A stretch of 64,000 bases of DNA, from positions 124,001 through 188,000 of the forward strand of contig SSNP01000107.1 in NCBI GenBank assembly GCA_006937955.1, read 5' to 3'. A model generated the notes under the pieces. The model ran no database searches. It was not told where the DNA came from and saw only the letters and a list, made by a program, of their open reading frames with translations. The translations under genes and the position numbers were made by a program. The DNA comes from Pachypanchax playfairii (lineage: Eukaryota > Chordata > Actinopteri > Cyprinodontiformes > Aplocheilidae). Positions 24,301 to 32,900 of the stretch are shown here, piece after piece (the first letter of the stretch is position 1; each line of letters begins with the position of its first letter).

Positions 24301-26706
24301 CAATGGAAAGAAAAAAGACTTGAAAAATTAATTCATGTGTTCGTTATGTTTTTTTCCATGAAGAATAAAATTTGCCTGTGTTTGGTTAGGTCCGTTTTTC
24401 CTTTTACTAAGATTCATGACTTTGGAACTCCTGCTGTGCCGATTCCTTCTTAACCTGATAGCATTGTAAGATTTGTTTTATGGTAATGTAGATTTTATCT
24501 AAACAAGATCACTTGCAACTCTGTCACAACATAAGATAATCACTCGCCAGTTTCTGAACAAGCCTGACAACACATGGCAAGCAAATCCACTGGTCTTTAA
24601 TCTAAATTAGGTGGACCTCAGCCAAATATGATGTTGAAACTTTAGCTGAAATGCAAATCCAGCTTCCCCCATTTGGTCCTGATTATCCCGTGTTAACATG
24701 TACTTTGTCTATTCTGTTTTCTAGGGTTTGACTGTGGAGGGAGTCTGTAAGGAGCTGAGGCACTTGCATGTACTTAGGAATTTTTCCTTGGAGCATTCTG
24801 TGTCTATAACCTGTGACCCATCATTCTCAGCTAGCAACAAGATCCACGTCTGCATCGTAAGAACCTCCTCCTCCTCTTAGTTTGCCATGTGGTTCTCTTT
24901 GATTTATACCCTGTGGCAGGCAGTACTAGCAGCACATAGAGATGCTACAGTGAGATGGATTGTTTAGTTTCATCATTAAAGAGTGTTTAAATGTTCTTTT
25001 GTGGAGAACAGATATTTTAAATAAAACTTTATTTTTCTCCAGTCCTCTGAAGATCATCGCTTGGACCGCAATCCCGTTAAAGAGATCATAGACCACATAA
25101 TCAGCTTGGTTCGAAAACGTAACGGGAACAACACGATCATCTCTGCCATCAGTGATGTCGATGTGCCGAGCATCATCAAAACTGGTAAGAACCAAATCAG
25201 CCTTTTTCCAAACTGCTTACAGTCGATTATTAAAGAGTAACTCGCCCCATTCCAGATTACAGAAAATAAAGCACATGCCTCAAAAGGAGGACCAGTGCGC
25301 ACTTGGGGGTGGTGGTGTGCTGTGCTGTGATTGACATGTCGCACTGACACAGGTGGACAGAGAGGCAACAAATGAAAATGGAGGAAACTGCTTCTGTGGA
25401 TGAGTCAAGCGGGCCTGATGCGTATCGTTTCGAGCTAATATTCGCCCTACAGCGGGTTAGCAGCATAGAATGGGGCCCTTTGCTTAGTGGTACATTGTTG
25501 TTAGCCAGAGCTAAAGCTACATTTAGATTAGCTCAAGTAATATTGTGACTCCACCGACAGGTGCGGTTGTGCACGGCAACTGTACCTCATTGTGCGCAAC
25601 AGAAAACGTGTTGCAGAGAGGTACCCGAGGTTAGCTAGCAGATCGCAAACGTAAGGGGCGTGAACGACGTAAACTGATCTTTCAAATCCAACGGCTCTGG
25701 GGACGTGAGTTAGGCCAGAGCTGGTGATGTCCTTACCCTCTGCCACGTCATTAGTTGCTTGAAATCTGTTTTAAAATTTGAATAAAGATGCACTAAAATG
25801 GTAAAAATAAAGCTCAGACATGTAGACAACACTATTAGACTAATTTATACAGTTTATTAGGGACAAAAGTGGATTTGGGGGTTAGTTGCTCTTTAAGACG
25901 GAGCAAAGCGGATTACTAAAGGAAAACGTGTGCAGGATCACAAACTTAACCACGTGTCATCTGACTGTATTTCTAGAATCTGGCTAGTATTTAGAAGATG
26001 GCCATGTAGCTTTAGATGAACTCATACTGCAAATGACTAGATTCCTACATGTGTCCACCACCCATCAATATGGTGACAGCAGTCTCTCATTGTTTTGAGT
26101 TTGGTGAATGAATATAAACCCTTAAAGGGGAAATATATCTTATTTTAGTTTTAGTTTGTGTAGGAATTGGTTTTTTTTTTTTTTTTAGAATTTGACATCT
26201 TTTTGACCTGTGACTGTTTTCTTCCATCAGACTACCTAGTGCCCCTTCTCAGCTCAATTTTCATCATTATCTGGGTCCTCGTGCTGGTCTCCATCTTGCT
26301 TTGGTGCATGCGACAACGCCGGAAGCAAAGCAACCACAACGGGACGTCACCAAACGGCTCAGAGGACAACACGACCAATAACGTGCGGGAGCAGCTTAAC
26401 CAGATCAAGAACCCTATAGAGAAGCACGTGGGCCTCACTGTGGCCATTAAAGACTATGAAAACAAGAACTCGATCATTGCGAAAATAAGGACAAATCATT
26501 CTGAAGGGGATGAGGACGACAAGGAGAGGCACTTACAGAAGGGCCGCTTTGCCAAACAGCCGGCATACACACTGGTGGAGAGGGACGAGAAGGTGCCCAT
26601 CTCCAATTCAAACCCAACATCTAAGCATCCTAATTGGACTAATAAACAAGACAACAGAGACTTGGAGACAGCAAACAGCATAAACAGGATGGACTACATT
26701 GTATAG
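4520..26706 (+). CDS. jag1: Jagged1, Notch ligand (26 coding exons, 1218 aa)
   Basis: Single-pass membrane ligand that binds Notch receptors on neighbouring cells. Exons: 4520-4582, 4764-5069, 10959-11010, 13238-13495, 13893-13953, 15851-15981, 16082-16201, 17270-17383, 17470-17583, 17664-17777, 18233-18279, 18742-18915, 19108-19258, 19988-20152, 20246-20359, 20496-20609, 20754-20867, 21200-21316, 21952-21979, 22289-22374, 22940-23053, 23133-23242, 23913-24152, 24725-24856, 25043-25184, 26231-26706. Every intron is GT-AG, phases agree, and the sum is 3657 bases. Domains by residue: signal peptide about 1-25, MNNL about 27-123, DSL about 180-226, 16 EGF repeats about 227-852, Cys-rich vWC-like region about 853-965, transmembrane 1063-1086, cytoplasmic tail to 1218 ending MDYIV. 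The tail and lack of a jagged2-type extension identify jagged1. Teleosts keep jag1a and jag1b; I cannot decide which copy this is. An in-frame ATG at 4388 would add 44 residues before the signal peptide and is less likely. Confidence 0.97.
4764..5069 (+). CDS. jag1: jag1 exon 2: MNNL domain
   Basis: 306 bases, phase 0 to 0. It encodes GQFELQILSMHNVNGEL, CTQDECDTFFKVCLKEYQ and IVLPFSFAWP, the conserved N-terminal C2-like module of Notch ligands that binds lipid and the receptor. Donor is CCG before gtgagtgag; the open frame continues into the intron but is not coding there. Confidence 0.97.
5070..10958 (+). other. jag1 intron 2 (5.9 kb)
   Basis: The largest jag1 intron. It contains A and T homopolymers (near 5573-5594), a GA microsatellite (8570-8624) and one CSL core (TTCCCAC, 7149-7155). 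No nested gene or named transposon is visible. Its size and place make it the likeliest intronic enhancer site, which is inference. Confidence 0.7.
8570..8624. repeat. (GA)n microsatellite
   Basis: About 27 uninterrupted GA units follow a short TG run. Arg-Glu open frames across it are artefacts. Confidence 0.97.
10959..11010 (+). CDS. jag1: jag1 exon 3
   Basis: 52 bases, the same size I recall for the human exon. Encodes RSYTLIVEAWDFNNETS and ends in phase 1 before gtgagtatt. It closes the MNNL domain and starts the MNNL-DSL linker. Confidence 0.96.
11011..13237 (+). other. jag1 intron 3 (2.2 kb)
   Basis: Holds long T runs (11057-11075, 11252-11264, 11517-11527) and a full CSL consensus TGTGGGAA at 11553-11560. 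No exon or named repeat is visible. Confidence 0.6.
13238..13495 (+). CDS. jag1: jag1 exon 4: linker and DSL domain
   Basis: 258 bases. Encodes the linker (SGMINPSPHW) and the DSL domain, with EYQIRVSCDEHYYGFGC and NKFCRPRDEFFGHYTC, the receptor-binding module of Notch ligands. It is one codon longer than the human exon by my recollection. Ends phase 1. Confidence 0.97.
13893..13953 (+). CDS. jag1: jag1 exon 5: start of EGF1
   Basis: 61 bases encoding AICRQGCSTEHGSCKEPGGC. The Cys spacing of EGF1, which with the DSL and EGF2 forms the DOS motif region, is intact. Phase 1 to 2. Confidence 0.95.
13954..15850 (+). other. jag1 intron 5 (1.9 kb)
   Basis: No exon, RNA or named repeat seen. One CSL core (TTCCCAC) lies at about 14711-14717. 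Confidence 0.6.
15851..15981 (+). CDS. jag1: jag1 exon 6: EGF1 end and EGF2
   Basis: 131 bases. Encodes CLYGWQGQYCDKC, then IPHPGCVHGTC and WQCLCETNWGGHLCDK, the most conserved EGF pair in Jagged and Delta ligands (DOS region). Phase 2 to 1. Confidence 0.97.
16082..16201 (+). CDS. jag1: jag1 exon 7: EGF3
   Basis: 120 bases. Encodes DLNYCGTHQPCLNGGTC through YSGAKCERG, one EGF module, phase 1 to 1. Confidence 0.97.
16202..17269 (+). other. jag1 intron 7 (1.1 kb)
   Basis: Begins with an A run of about 20 bases (16229-16246). Otherwise nothing recognised. Confidence 0.6.
17270..17383 (+). CDS. jag1: jag1 exon 8: EGF4
   Basis: 114 bases. Encodes HACLSSPCSNGGSC through WSGLSCTI, phase 1 to 1. 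Confidence 0.97.
17470..17583 (+). CDS. jag1: jag1 exon 9: EGF5
   Basis: 114 bases. Encodes NVDDCSPNPCSHGGTC through WMGKRCLI, with the D-x-D calcium-binding start of a cbEGF. Intron 9 after it is only 80 bases and holds a full CSL consensus (TTCCCACG, 17597-17604). Confidence 0.97.
17664..17777 (+). CDS. jag1: jag1 exon 10: EGF6
   Basis: 114 bases. Encodes DANECDSKPCVNANSC through WMGQNCDI, phase 1 to 1. Confidence 0.97.
18233..18279 (+). CDS. jag1: jag1 exon 11: first part of EGF7
   Basis: 47 bases. Encodes NINDCKDQCQNGGTCK, phase 1 to 0. EGF7 is split over exons 11 and 12 as in mammals. Intron 11 contains a T run of about 35 bases (18361-18395). Confidence 0.96.
18742..18915 (+). CDS. 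jag1: jag1 exon 12: EGF7 end and EGF8
   Basis: 174 bases, phase 0 to 0. Encodes DLVNGYRCMCPPGFTGEHC and DVDECASSPCLNGGRC up to FSGNLCQ. Confidence 0.97.
19108..19258 (+). CDS. jag1: jag1 exon 13: EGF9 and start of EGF10
   Basis: 151 bases. Encodes LDIDYCSPNPCLNGASC, YEGKNCSHLKDHCRTTTC, phase 0 to 1. Confidence 0.97.
19988..20152 (+). CDS. jag1: jag1 exon 14: long EGF10
   Basis: 165 bases. Encodes VIDSCTVAVASN, RYISSNVCGPHGSC and GFRGTYCHE: the atypical long EGF10 with an insert, characteristic of jagged proteins. Confidence 0.97.
20246..20359 (+). CDS. jag1: jag1 exon 15: EGF11
   Basis: 114 bases. Encodes NINDCESNPCRNGGTC through WEGEHCEI, calcium-binding EGF, phase 1 to 1. Confidence 0.97.
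20496..20609 (+). CDS. jag1: jag1 exon 16: EGF12
   Basis: 114 bases. Encodes NIDDCSTNPCNNGGTC through WKGKTCHS, phase 1 to 1. Confidence 0.97.
20754..20867 (+). CDS. jag1: jag1 exon 17: EGF13
   Basis: 114 bases. Encodes ESQCDEATCNNGGTC through WEGTTCNI, phase 1 to 1. Confidence 0.97.
   Translation: MKVSAMKPLATMEAPATMRVTHSSASVPRGGRVRHVT
21200..21316 (+). CDS. jag1: jag1 exon 18: EGF14
   Basis: 117 bases. Encodes NSSCLPNPCENGGTC through WEGPTCTQ, phase 1 to 1. Confidence 0.97.
21952..21979 (+). CDS. jag1: jag1 exon 19: 28-base start of EGF15
   Basis: Only 28 bases, encoding NTNDCSPHP and two bases of a Cys codon. Flanked by ttgttcag and gtgagtgg. The tiny exon matches the size I recall for human JAG1 and is easily missed by gene finders. 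Confidence 0.95.
22289..22374 (+). CDS. jag1: jag1 exon 20: rest of EGF15
   Basis: 86 bases, beginning by completing the Cys codon. Encodes YNSGTCVDGDNWYRC and FAGPDCRI. The polypyrimidine tract ahead is a long T run. Confidence 0.97.
22940..23053 (+). CDS. jag1: jag1 exon 21: EGF16
   Basis: 114 bases. Encodes NINECQSSPCALGSTC through RTGLHCQQ, the last EGF repeat, phase 1 to 1. Confidence 0.97.
23133..23242 (+). CDS. jag1: jag1 exon 22: vWC-like region, part 1
   Basis: 110 bases. Encodes RKHCSVNGHVTLDGATW, EDCNTCNCSNGKVVC, the start of the jagged-specific von Willebrand C-like cysteine-rich region. Ends phase 0 at ACA AAG. Confidence 0.96.
23243..23912 (+). other. jag1 intron 22
   Basis: 670 bases; a full CSL consensus TTCCCACA lies at 23552-23559. 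Nothing else recognised. Confidence 0.6.
23913..24152 (+). CDS. jag1: jag1 exon 23: vWC-like region, part 2
   Basis: 240 bases, phase 0 to 0. Encodes VWCGPRSCK, CPPGQSCIPL, HCFVKPC, and NSCANITFTLNKKSLSP. An N-glycosylation sequon NIT is retained. Confidence 0.96.
24725..24856 (+). CDS. jag1: jag1 exon 24: juxtamembrane region
   Basis: 132 bases, the size I recall for human. Encodes GLTVEGVCKELRHL, ITCDPSFSASNKIHVCI. The Cys at codon 1012 (TGC, 24851-24853) stands where I recall Ala in human, making an odd number of cysteines in this segment. Confidence 0.96.
25043..25184 (+). CDS. jag1: jag1 exon 25: stalk before the membrane
   Basis: 142 bases. Encodes SSEDHRLDRNPVKEIID and ISAISDVDVPSIIKT, the stalk that in vertebrate Jagged1 is the target of ADAM shedding. 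Ends phase 1. Confidence 0.95.
25230..25896. mobile_element. degenerate DNA transposon in jag1 intron 25
   Basis: Imperfect terminal inverted repeats, left ttaaagagtaact and right (reverse complement) ttaaagagcaact, lie at each end with TTAA at 25230-25233 and 25893-25896. Inside is a broken Cys-rich reading frame with pieces GNCTSLCATENV and, in another frame, CCREVPEV; I associate such pieces with a protein domain common in fish transposons, tentatively. The TTAA flanks suggest TTAA-specific insertion, but TTAA may be part of the repeat. Confidence 0.6.
26231..26706 (+). CDS. jag1: jag1 exon 26: transmembrane helix and cytoplasmic tail
   Basis: Terminal exon. Encodes DYLVPLLSSIFIIIWVLVL with the rest of a 24-residue hydrophobic helix, a basic stop-transfer patch MRQRRKQ, then the conserved tail with EDNTTNNVREQLNQIKNP, FAKQPAYTLVERDEK and a final MDYIV. 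The last four residues form a PDZ-binding ligand, as in human JAG1 (MEYIV). Tail lysines are candidate Mindbomb ubiquitination sites needed for ligand endocytosis. TAG stop at 26704-26706. Confidence 0.97.
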
Positions 26707-28160
26707 CAGACAGCTGTGTTGCTGTGCAACCAAGCCTTATTCCTTCACACCCAGGTGGTGGGTGAAACCGGGGAGCTTTGGCACGTGTAGCTTCTACGCG
26801 GTCATGTCAGTAGTAACCCCACAGTATTTTCAGATATTCCCCATGTTAATTTAAGTTTTGACAAGCTGGCTTACACTGGCAGTGATGGTTGCTTTGGTTG
26901 GCTGGAGAAAAAACAAGGCACTCGTCGACATTTCACAGTTGAACTACTTGCAAAAGTGTCCTCCTGTGCATTTCATTTCCCGTCATTTCTTTTTTTATTT
27001 CGTTTTTTTAATTTGGACAAATGGAAGGGGCTTCTGGTGTAACTGTTGTAGAGTGTCTATAACTACTCGACGTGTTCGACACTAGAGCTAATTATTTTTA
27101 GTACGTGTTAAACTCCTTCTAGTTCTATTGTGAGAAAGTGCCTTTACAGCTTTAGACTTCAGCAACTGTCAAAAAAAAAAAAATCCACTTTATTATTTAT
27201 TTTTATTTTTGCGGGGAAGGGGAGGGAGAAGAAAGGGTTCAATGTCAGCAGTAGCTGCCAATATGAAGAATTTATGTGACAATTTAGAACATGTAGATAT
27301 GTAAATTTTTTTATTAATCATTGTGTATATTTGATTTATTAACTTAATAATCAAGAGCCTTAAGATATCATTCCTTTTTATTTATATGTTCTGTCTAGTT
27401 TGAAGGTTTTGATAGATGCGGACGCTACCATTTCTTTAAAAACACAACTTTTTTTTTTAATGAATTAAACAAAAACCAAATTTCAAAGAATTTCAGAAGA
27501 CAAAAAATGGGCACTTTGAGCTTGAAAAAATTAAAATCCATTTTTTGTTTTGATTTTTTTTTTGTTGTTGTTGTTCATTTGACATTTCATTAGTTGTTGC
27601 CAGGACTTTAAAAAAAGACAAGTGAGGTTTGGACAACAAAAGATTACAGTCGCTGTAAGAGTTGGACATAGTGGCAGACATATTGCTTGCCACTAATAGA
27701 TTTATACTTAAGGGAACACAAATTCTTCAGCAGCTCCGGTTCAACTTGTTGATATATTTCAGAAACTGTCAGCATCCACCATTTTTCAAGTCACATCAGC
27801 ATGACGCGCCAGAATTCCCATCTGCTTTAGTCAGCATAAGCTAGACCTCGAGTACTTGAACAGTAGGGGGGCAATGGGAACACTGTGGAGTCAGATAAAT
27901 ACACTGCCTTGCTCTGCTAGAGTCTGCTTTGTTTCTGTGCACATTCGTTTCTTTTTAAAAAATGAGGCTCTTTAAAGACAAACATGTTTTATCTCATTTG
28001 TTAACCCTTTGAGATCATGGCAACATTTTTGTCCAGTTTTTTTTTTGACTTTTGTGTTATGAACTTGAGAATTGTGTTGATCTGGCAATATATTTTTGAA
28101 AGTCATATTTATTAAATATTTTGTATGAAAAGAGAATTAAAGTTGTCTTTGTTCTAGAGA
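26707..28160 (+). other. jag1 3' UTR
   Basis: About 1.45 kb, AT-rich, with an AU-rich element (tattatttatttttattttt, 27189-27208) and poly(A) signals ATTAAA at 28111-28116 and 28136-28141. Cleavage is expected near 28155-28165. Seed matches to miR-21 and miR-34 lie at 27836-27843 and 27901-27908. The 3' limit is inferred. Confidence 0.65.
27836..27908 (+). promoter_or_regulatory. paired miR-21 and miR-34 seed matches
   Basis: ATAAGCTA at 27836-27843 is a full 8-mer match to the miR-21 seed. ACACTGCC at 27901-27908 pairs with nucleotides 2-9 of miR-34a. Both microRNAs are reported regulators of mammalian JAG1. Function here is inferred from the seed matches only. Confidence 0.4.
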
Positions 28161-29341
28161 GCGAGTTACGAGTCTTGTCTGTGATGCATCAGGCTAAACA
28201 TGTCAGCGTGTGTGCGAGCGTTCTCATGCAGCTGGCGTGGGAACTAAAGCTGGAGACACATCATAGACTTAAACGAGGTTCCTGTCCAAATATGTTTACA
28301 GCTAATTGTGTTGCAGCTAGCCATCCTTGCATTAAGTCAATCATGGAGACAAAAATACCCTAGTGCCTCATGATCCTCAGACAATGTTTCCGTTGTTGGT
28401 CTAAGTAGTCGGCGTTCCTTGGAAACCTGACTAGTAAGTCCAGGGTTTAAGATGATCACTTCAGAATATGTTTGACAGGATTAGAACCAAGATGAGAGAT
28501 TAGCAACACCTCCTGAGAATGACCTTTAAACATTATGTCCTGTTGCACTAATCAGCCATATTACCTCAGAGGCTGCTGTAGGAACTCATCTCAGATTACA
28601 GCTTTAAATTCAGTCAAGCATCAGCCAATCTGTGGGATTTAAATGAAAAAATTAAATCTAGGTGCTCTGCAAGCTTCTTTTTTTTTCGTAGCCTCACAAA
28701 TATCGAGTTTCTATTTGTTTTTTTTCTAGCAAATGCAAATATAGTTCAGAAAAAAAAGCTGAGTAACACCTTCCAATTCAGAAATTTACAACAGGCACTG
28801 TGGAATTAAGTATTAAGTAAATCGTATGTGCGAGAAGCCAAACAAGAAAATCACATTTTTAAAGAATGGAGTGATGAAATAAATCTGGAAACCCCCATCA
28901 ATCACGTCGGAGCTTCAGCAGGGATACTGGACAGTTTTCAGACGCGTAGGAGCCAGAGTTTCAGACTGAAAGCCATGACATACTGCACGGCTCCTGCCTG
29001 TCTCAAATCCTCAATCTTTAACACGAAACCAAATCTAAACTCCAATTAAAGGTTTTCGACTTTTACTTGAGTCTCTTTTGGCCGCCGCTGCTTCAGGGTG
29101 GAGGCAAAGTTTGTTTCAAGTATTTGACAAAGCAAATGGTTCTGTATCAATTCACAAAGTGGTTAGCATTTGATGTGTGATTTATGCATGACATAAAAAG
29201 CACATGTTAAATATTGTAGTTAAAAATGACACATGTAGAGTCATCTGAAGAGACCACATGGAGGCCAAACATGAAGGCTGACAGATTATAATCTGGATCT
29301 CTGTGGCGACAGGAATCTTTACCCTTGTTCTTCTCTCCCCT
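28161..29341. other. intergenic spacer between convergent jag1 and slx4ip
   Basis: About 1.2 kb including the slx4ip 3' UTR, whose end I could not place because no clear AATAAA or ATTAAA is visible on the - strand here. Confidence 0.6.
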
Positions 29342-29987
29342 TCAGGACCTCTTCGTTCGTCGTAATCTCGAGGTTCTGGGCACATTTTCACTCCCCTCCT
29401 CTCCGAGGGTGGATCTGGAACCAATAGAGGAGCCTGAGGATGCAGGCTTGACAGATAGGGCCCTCAGACTTGTGGCTGGCCTGTTTTGGATTGTCTGTGC
29501 TGTGTTATTGCTTGTGAGGGGGAGCCTCTGGGCTTGTTTCCCTGGAGTAAGCAGCTCTACTTCCAGTGTGGTTTTCTTACACTCTAAGACAGGGAAAGCC
29601 TTGGACATGGTCTTTACTTGGACTGGAGGAGGAAACGGCAGTGGAGGAGGAAGATCGTGGATAGATGTTTGAGTGGAGCTTTCGGTATAGTCAGCCTGTG
29701 CTGTAGCTGGAGGTCTTCCAAGGCATGCTCTCTTGGCCTGCTGTAAGTGAGGATCTTCTCCATCATCACCTGGCTTGCATCTCTTGTTGCTCTTAGAAAT
29801 AACTTCAGCCTCAGAGTCACTGTTGCATGGCTCTAAGAGTGCTTCAGGTCCAGGCCTGGACATGACCTCTGGACCTATTTCTGCAGCTTGAAGATCCAGT
29901 TTTTGGTTTTTGGGACAGGATTTTGAGTAGGTCTGCTCTTTGTCCATAGTTAAACTCACCTTTTGCTGGACACTAGCTTGTTTAGCA
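29342..29987 (-). CDS. slx4ip: slx4ip last exon
   Basis: Completes ATT then AKQASVQQKVSLTMDKEQ, and runs through an acidic and Ser-rich, low-complexity region (CNSDSEAEVISKS, a proline run DLPPPLPFPPP) to a basic end RTSRLRRTKRS and TGA. A longer open frame continues through the intron to 30136 but the true exon begins after ttttcag at 29987. This half of the protein is fast evolving. Confidence 0.85.
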
Positions 29988-32900
29988 CTGAAAAAGTTAA
30001 AGAAAAGAAACAAATAACTTGCGTGTCCTCTCTGACTGGTGGGTTTGGAAAGCATTAGATCATACTTACATCTTTTGAAGCACAGACTTCTTTGTTTTTG
30101 TGGGACTGTGTAAAAGCTCTTGGGTTTCTCCCACATTGGAAAAATATTCAGATCTGGTTTGTTCCCTCAGCTCCGTCTAGAGGACAAACAGAAAAGGTGT
30201 AAACAAAAAAACCTAATCCCTGGAACCCCCTGATTATTAGTTAAAGTAAAATTTTTTACTAATTTAAACAAACATTCTTTTCTCATTTCCCAGCATAGAA
30301 AGAAAATGAATTCTCTTCAGCTGTGAAACCATTTCCTAAATGTTACCTGGGGTGAAAGTTCAATATATCCACATACTGAATAAAACTCCTGAAGCAGAAC
30401 AAGGAATATATCCAAAATTGAATCTCACCAACATGTACCCTCAACAGACCACTAATGAAGGTTAATCACAGTTTTTTCCTTCACTGACCAAGAACAGACT
30501 CCGATTTTATGAGAAGGACATGCTGGTGGTCAATTGAGCAAAACTTGGTAGAAACTGTCAATTTATGGTAAATTAATTTCCTCTGAAAAAAATTAATGAC
30601 ACTAAATTAAAAACTCAGAGGTGCTTTAGAAAGAAGATTGTTTAATTATAGAAAGTGGCATATGCTGCTTATTTTATCAACAATGCCATGGAATGTTCAG
30701 CTCAGTTTCACGTACATTTTATATCAAATATAAATAATTAGAATCTTAAGAATGTGAGTTGATACCATTTAAAACATAAATAAATCCTTTTTTATATTTC
30801 TGCATGCGGAGCATGAATATCTATACCATGTGTCCTTTCTGGGCTGCATGGGGGTGCAGTTAGTTGCATGGAGGCCTTTTAGCAGGAAAACATACATGTT
30901 AGATTAACTGGTGATTCTAAACTGGCCCTTGGTGTGACTGTCAGTGCACGTGGTTGTCTGTCTCCATGTGGCCCTTTGAGAGACTGGTGAACTGTCAAGG
31001 ATGTACCTGCCTTTTACCAAATGACCTCTGCAACCCAGAACCAGATAAAATGGGTACAGAAAATGGACAAACTCAAACAAAAAAAAATATTAGTGTTTCA
31101 AGATAAAAATTCAGGATTTCACCAAAACGTCTTCTCCTACCACATGTCACAACAGCTCATCTCCCAGTCGTTGGATTACTGCACTCTGAACCAAAGTGTT
31201 GGACCAGATGAAAATTCTTTTTACAGGCTCATGTCCCACGCACAACATAAAACTCTAAAGACCGTTGCAGTGGGGAAATACAACCGCACAGAAGTTGAAT
31301 CTTGGAAAATTCAACATTGCGGCCTCTCTGTTTATTTAATATCAGCCATTTTTCAGATGACTGCCATCCTATAAACTGGTTTGTAAAATGATCAATGCAT
31401 GCTTTCGGATGGGGAAAGCTGATGTGGTCAGCTCTGGCATCCACCAGTTTTTGTAAGAAGCGGAAGAAAAATCATTAAGGCCCTTATTCACATGATACCA
31501 GTTACAACACATGAGATGGAAGACGGGGGGGAGTAATTGTCCCAAGCTCCAGGGGCAACTTGATGCATTGTGGCTTTGAGACCTAGTCACTACACTCTGA
31601 TGTACGATGTTTTAGAGGGAATAAAAACAGGAAGTGTAGTAAAGCAGGAGGCTGGACAGGTGAGTAACGGGGTGTCCAACTAGAGACGATATAAGACAGA
31701 ATGTTCAAAAGGGAGCACAAGCAAAGCAGAGGCACCTCCCAGAGTCATTCTGCCTGACCTCAACCGTCTCTTCAGCATACCCACAAGTGTAAGAATCCTC
31801 ACACAGGAAGTTCTCCACAAGCTGCTCTTTGTGTAGAAATGGAGTCATGCTCCAGTGTGGGCATGGGTTCAGTCTGTACACTCACTCAATCCAGAGTTAC
31901 AGCTGGCCTTGGACCTGCGACAGTGACACACTGGCATTCGCCTACACACAATCACACACCTACCCCAACAACAAGAAAGAAAGAAAAAAAAATGCCACAA
32001 TTTGCATTGTAATGCCTTGATATGTATTATCCTCCATTTAAAATGGATAAATTCTGTTTGAAAATGAACTTGAAAGAAAAATCAACAAGAGGCCAAAGGG
32101 AGGCTCCCTGGGAAAGTTTAGGAACTTTCTGTTCCTGTCGGCACGACTTCAAAAGAACAAGAGAGTGAAAGAACCAAGTCGAGGGAAGGAAGAGGCATCA
32201 AGAGGGGACGTTTGGATGGACGAGTGAGGGAAAAGGATAAAAAGACAAAAGGAGATGGTGCATAAATGATCAACATCAGGAGTTAAATATGTTGTTTTAA
32301 TGTGGATTATACATGAAGTACTGTGTGAGAATTAAAGGAGATCCGACCTCATATACAGTAGCTGCACAGGCAAGGTGAAACGTCTACATGCTACACCTTC
32401 CACCTGAGAGACAAGAACTGACCCCCCACTGGCAGGAAGTCTGCTCCTCATGACCTAACATGCAACACACCAGTGCCCTTAACCCTACGAAGCCACCAGA
32501 AGAGCTGCAATGCAGCTGCACATCTGGATGTCAGTTTATAGCGATAAGCCTGGCGAAAGGGCAATGAGTGCAGAGCGTATAAATCATTTCGTTTAAAAGG
32601 ATACTAGAACAGGTTTTCAAAGCGTGCCCTCACTCTGAATGGCCTCTGGAAGAAACTTCAAAAAGATAACCAACAAGAGACTCCTAAAAATACCAGTTTC
32701 TCTTCTGTCACCTCAGATAAGGCAGGGGAACAGACAGAGAGATTATGTTGGTTATCTTCTAATGTAGGTGCACTTGAAGTAATGCAGCGATAAGGCAAAA
32801 TGGTACCCAGCTGATCAAAAACACAGCAGCAATGACTAAACTTTTAGTGGTATTTAACATTTCTTGTTTGTTATACCTCATTCTAAATGGGATTTACTGT

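Noticed and set aside
29342..30136. Single-exon 264-codon gene on the - strand
   Set aside because: It fuses two true slx4ip exons through an intron; splice sites at 30070/30069 and 29987/29988 and the match to SLX4IP show a spliced gene.
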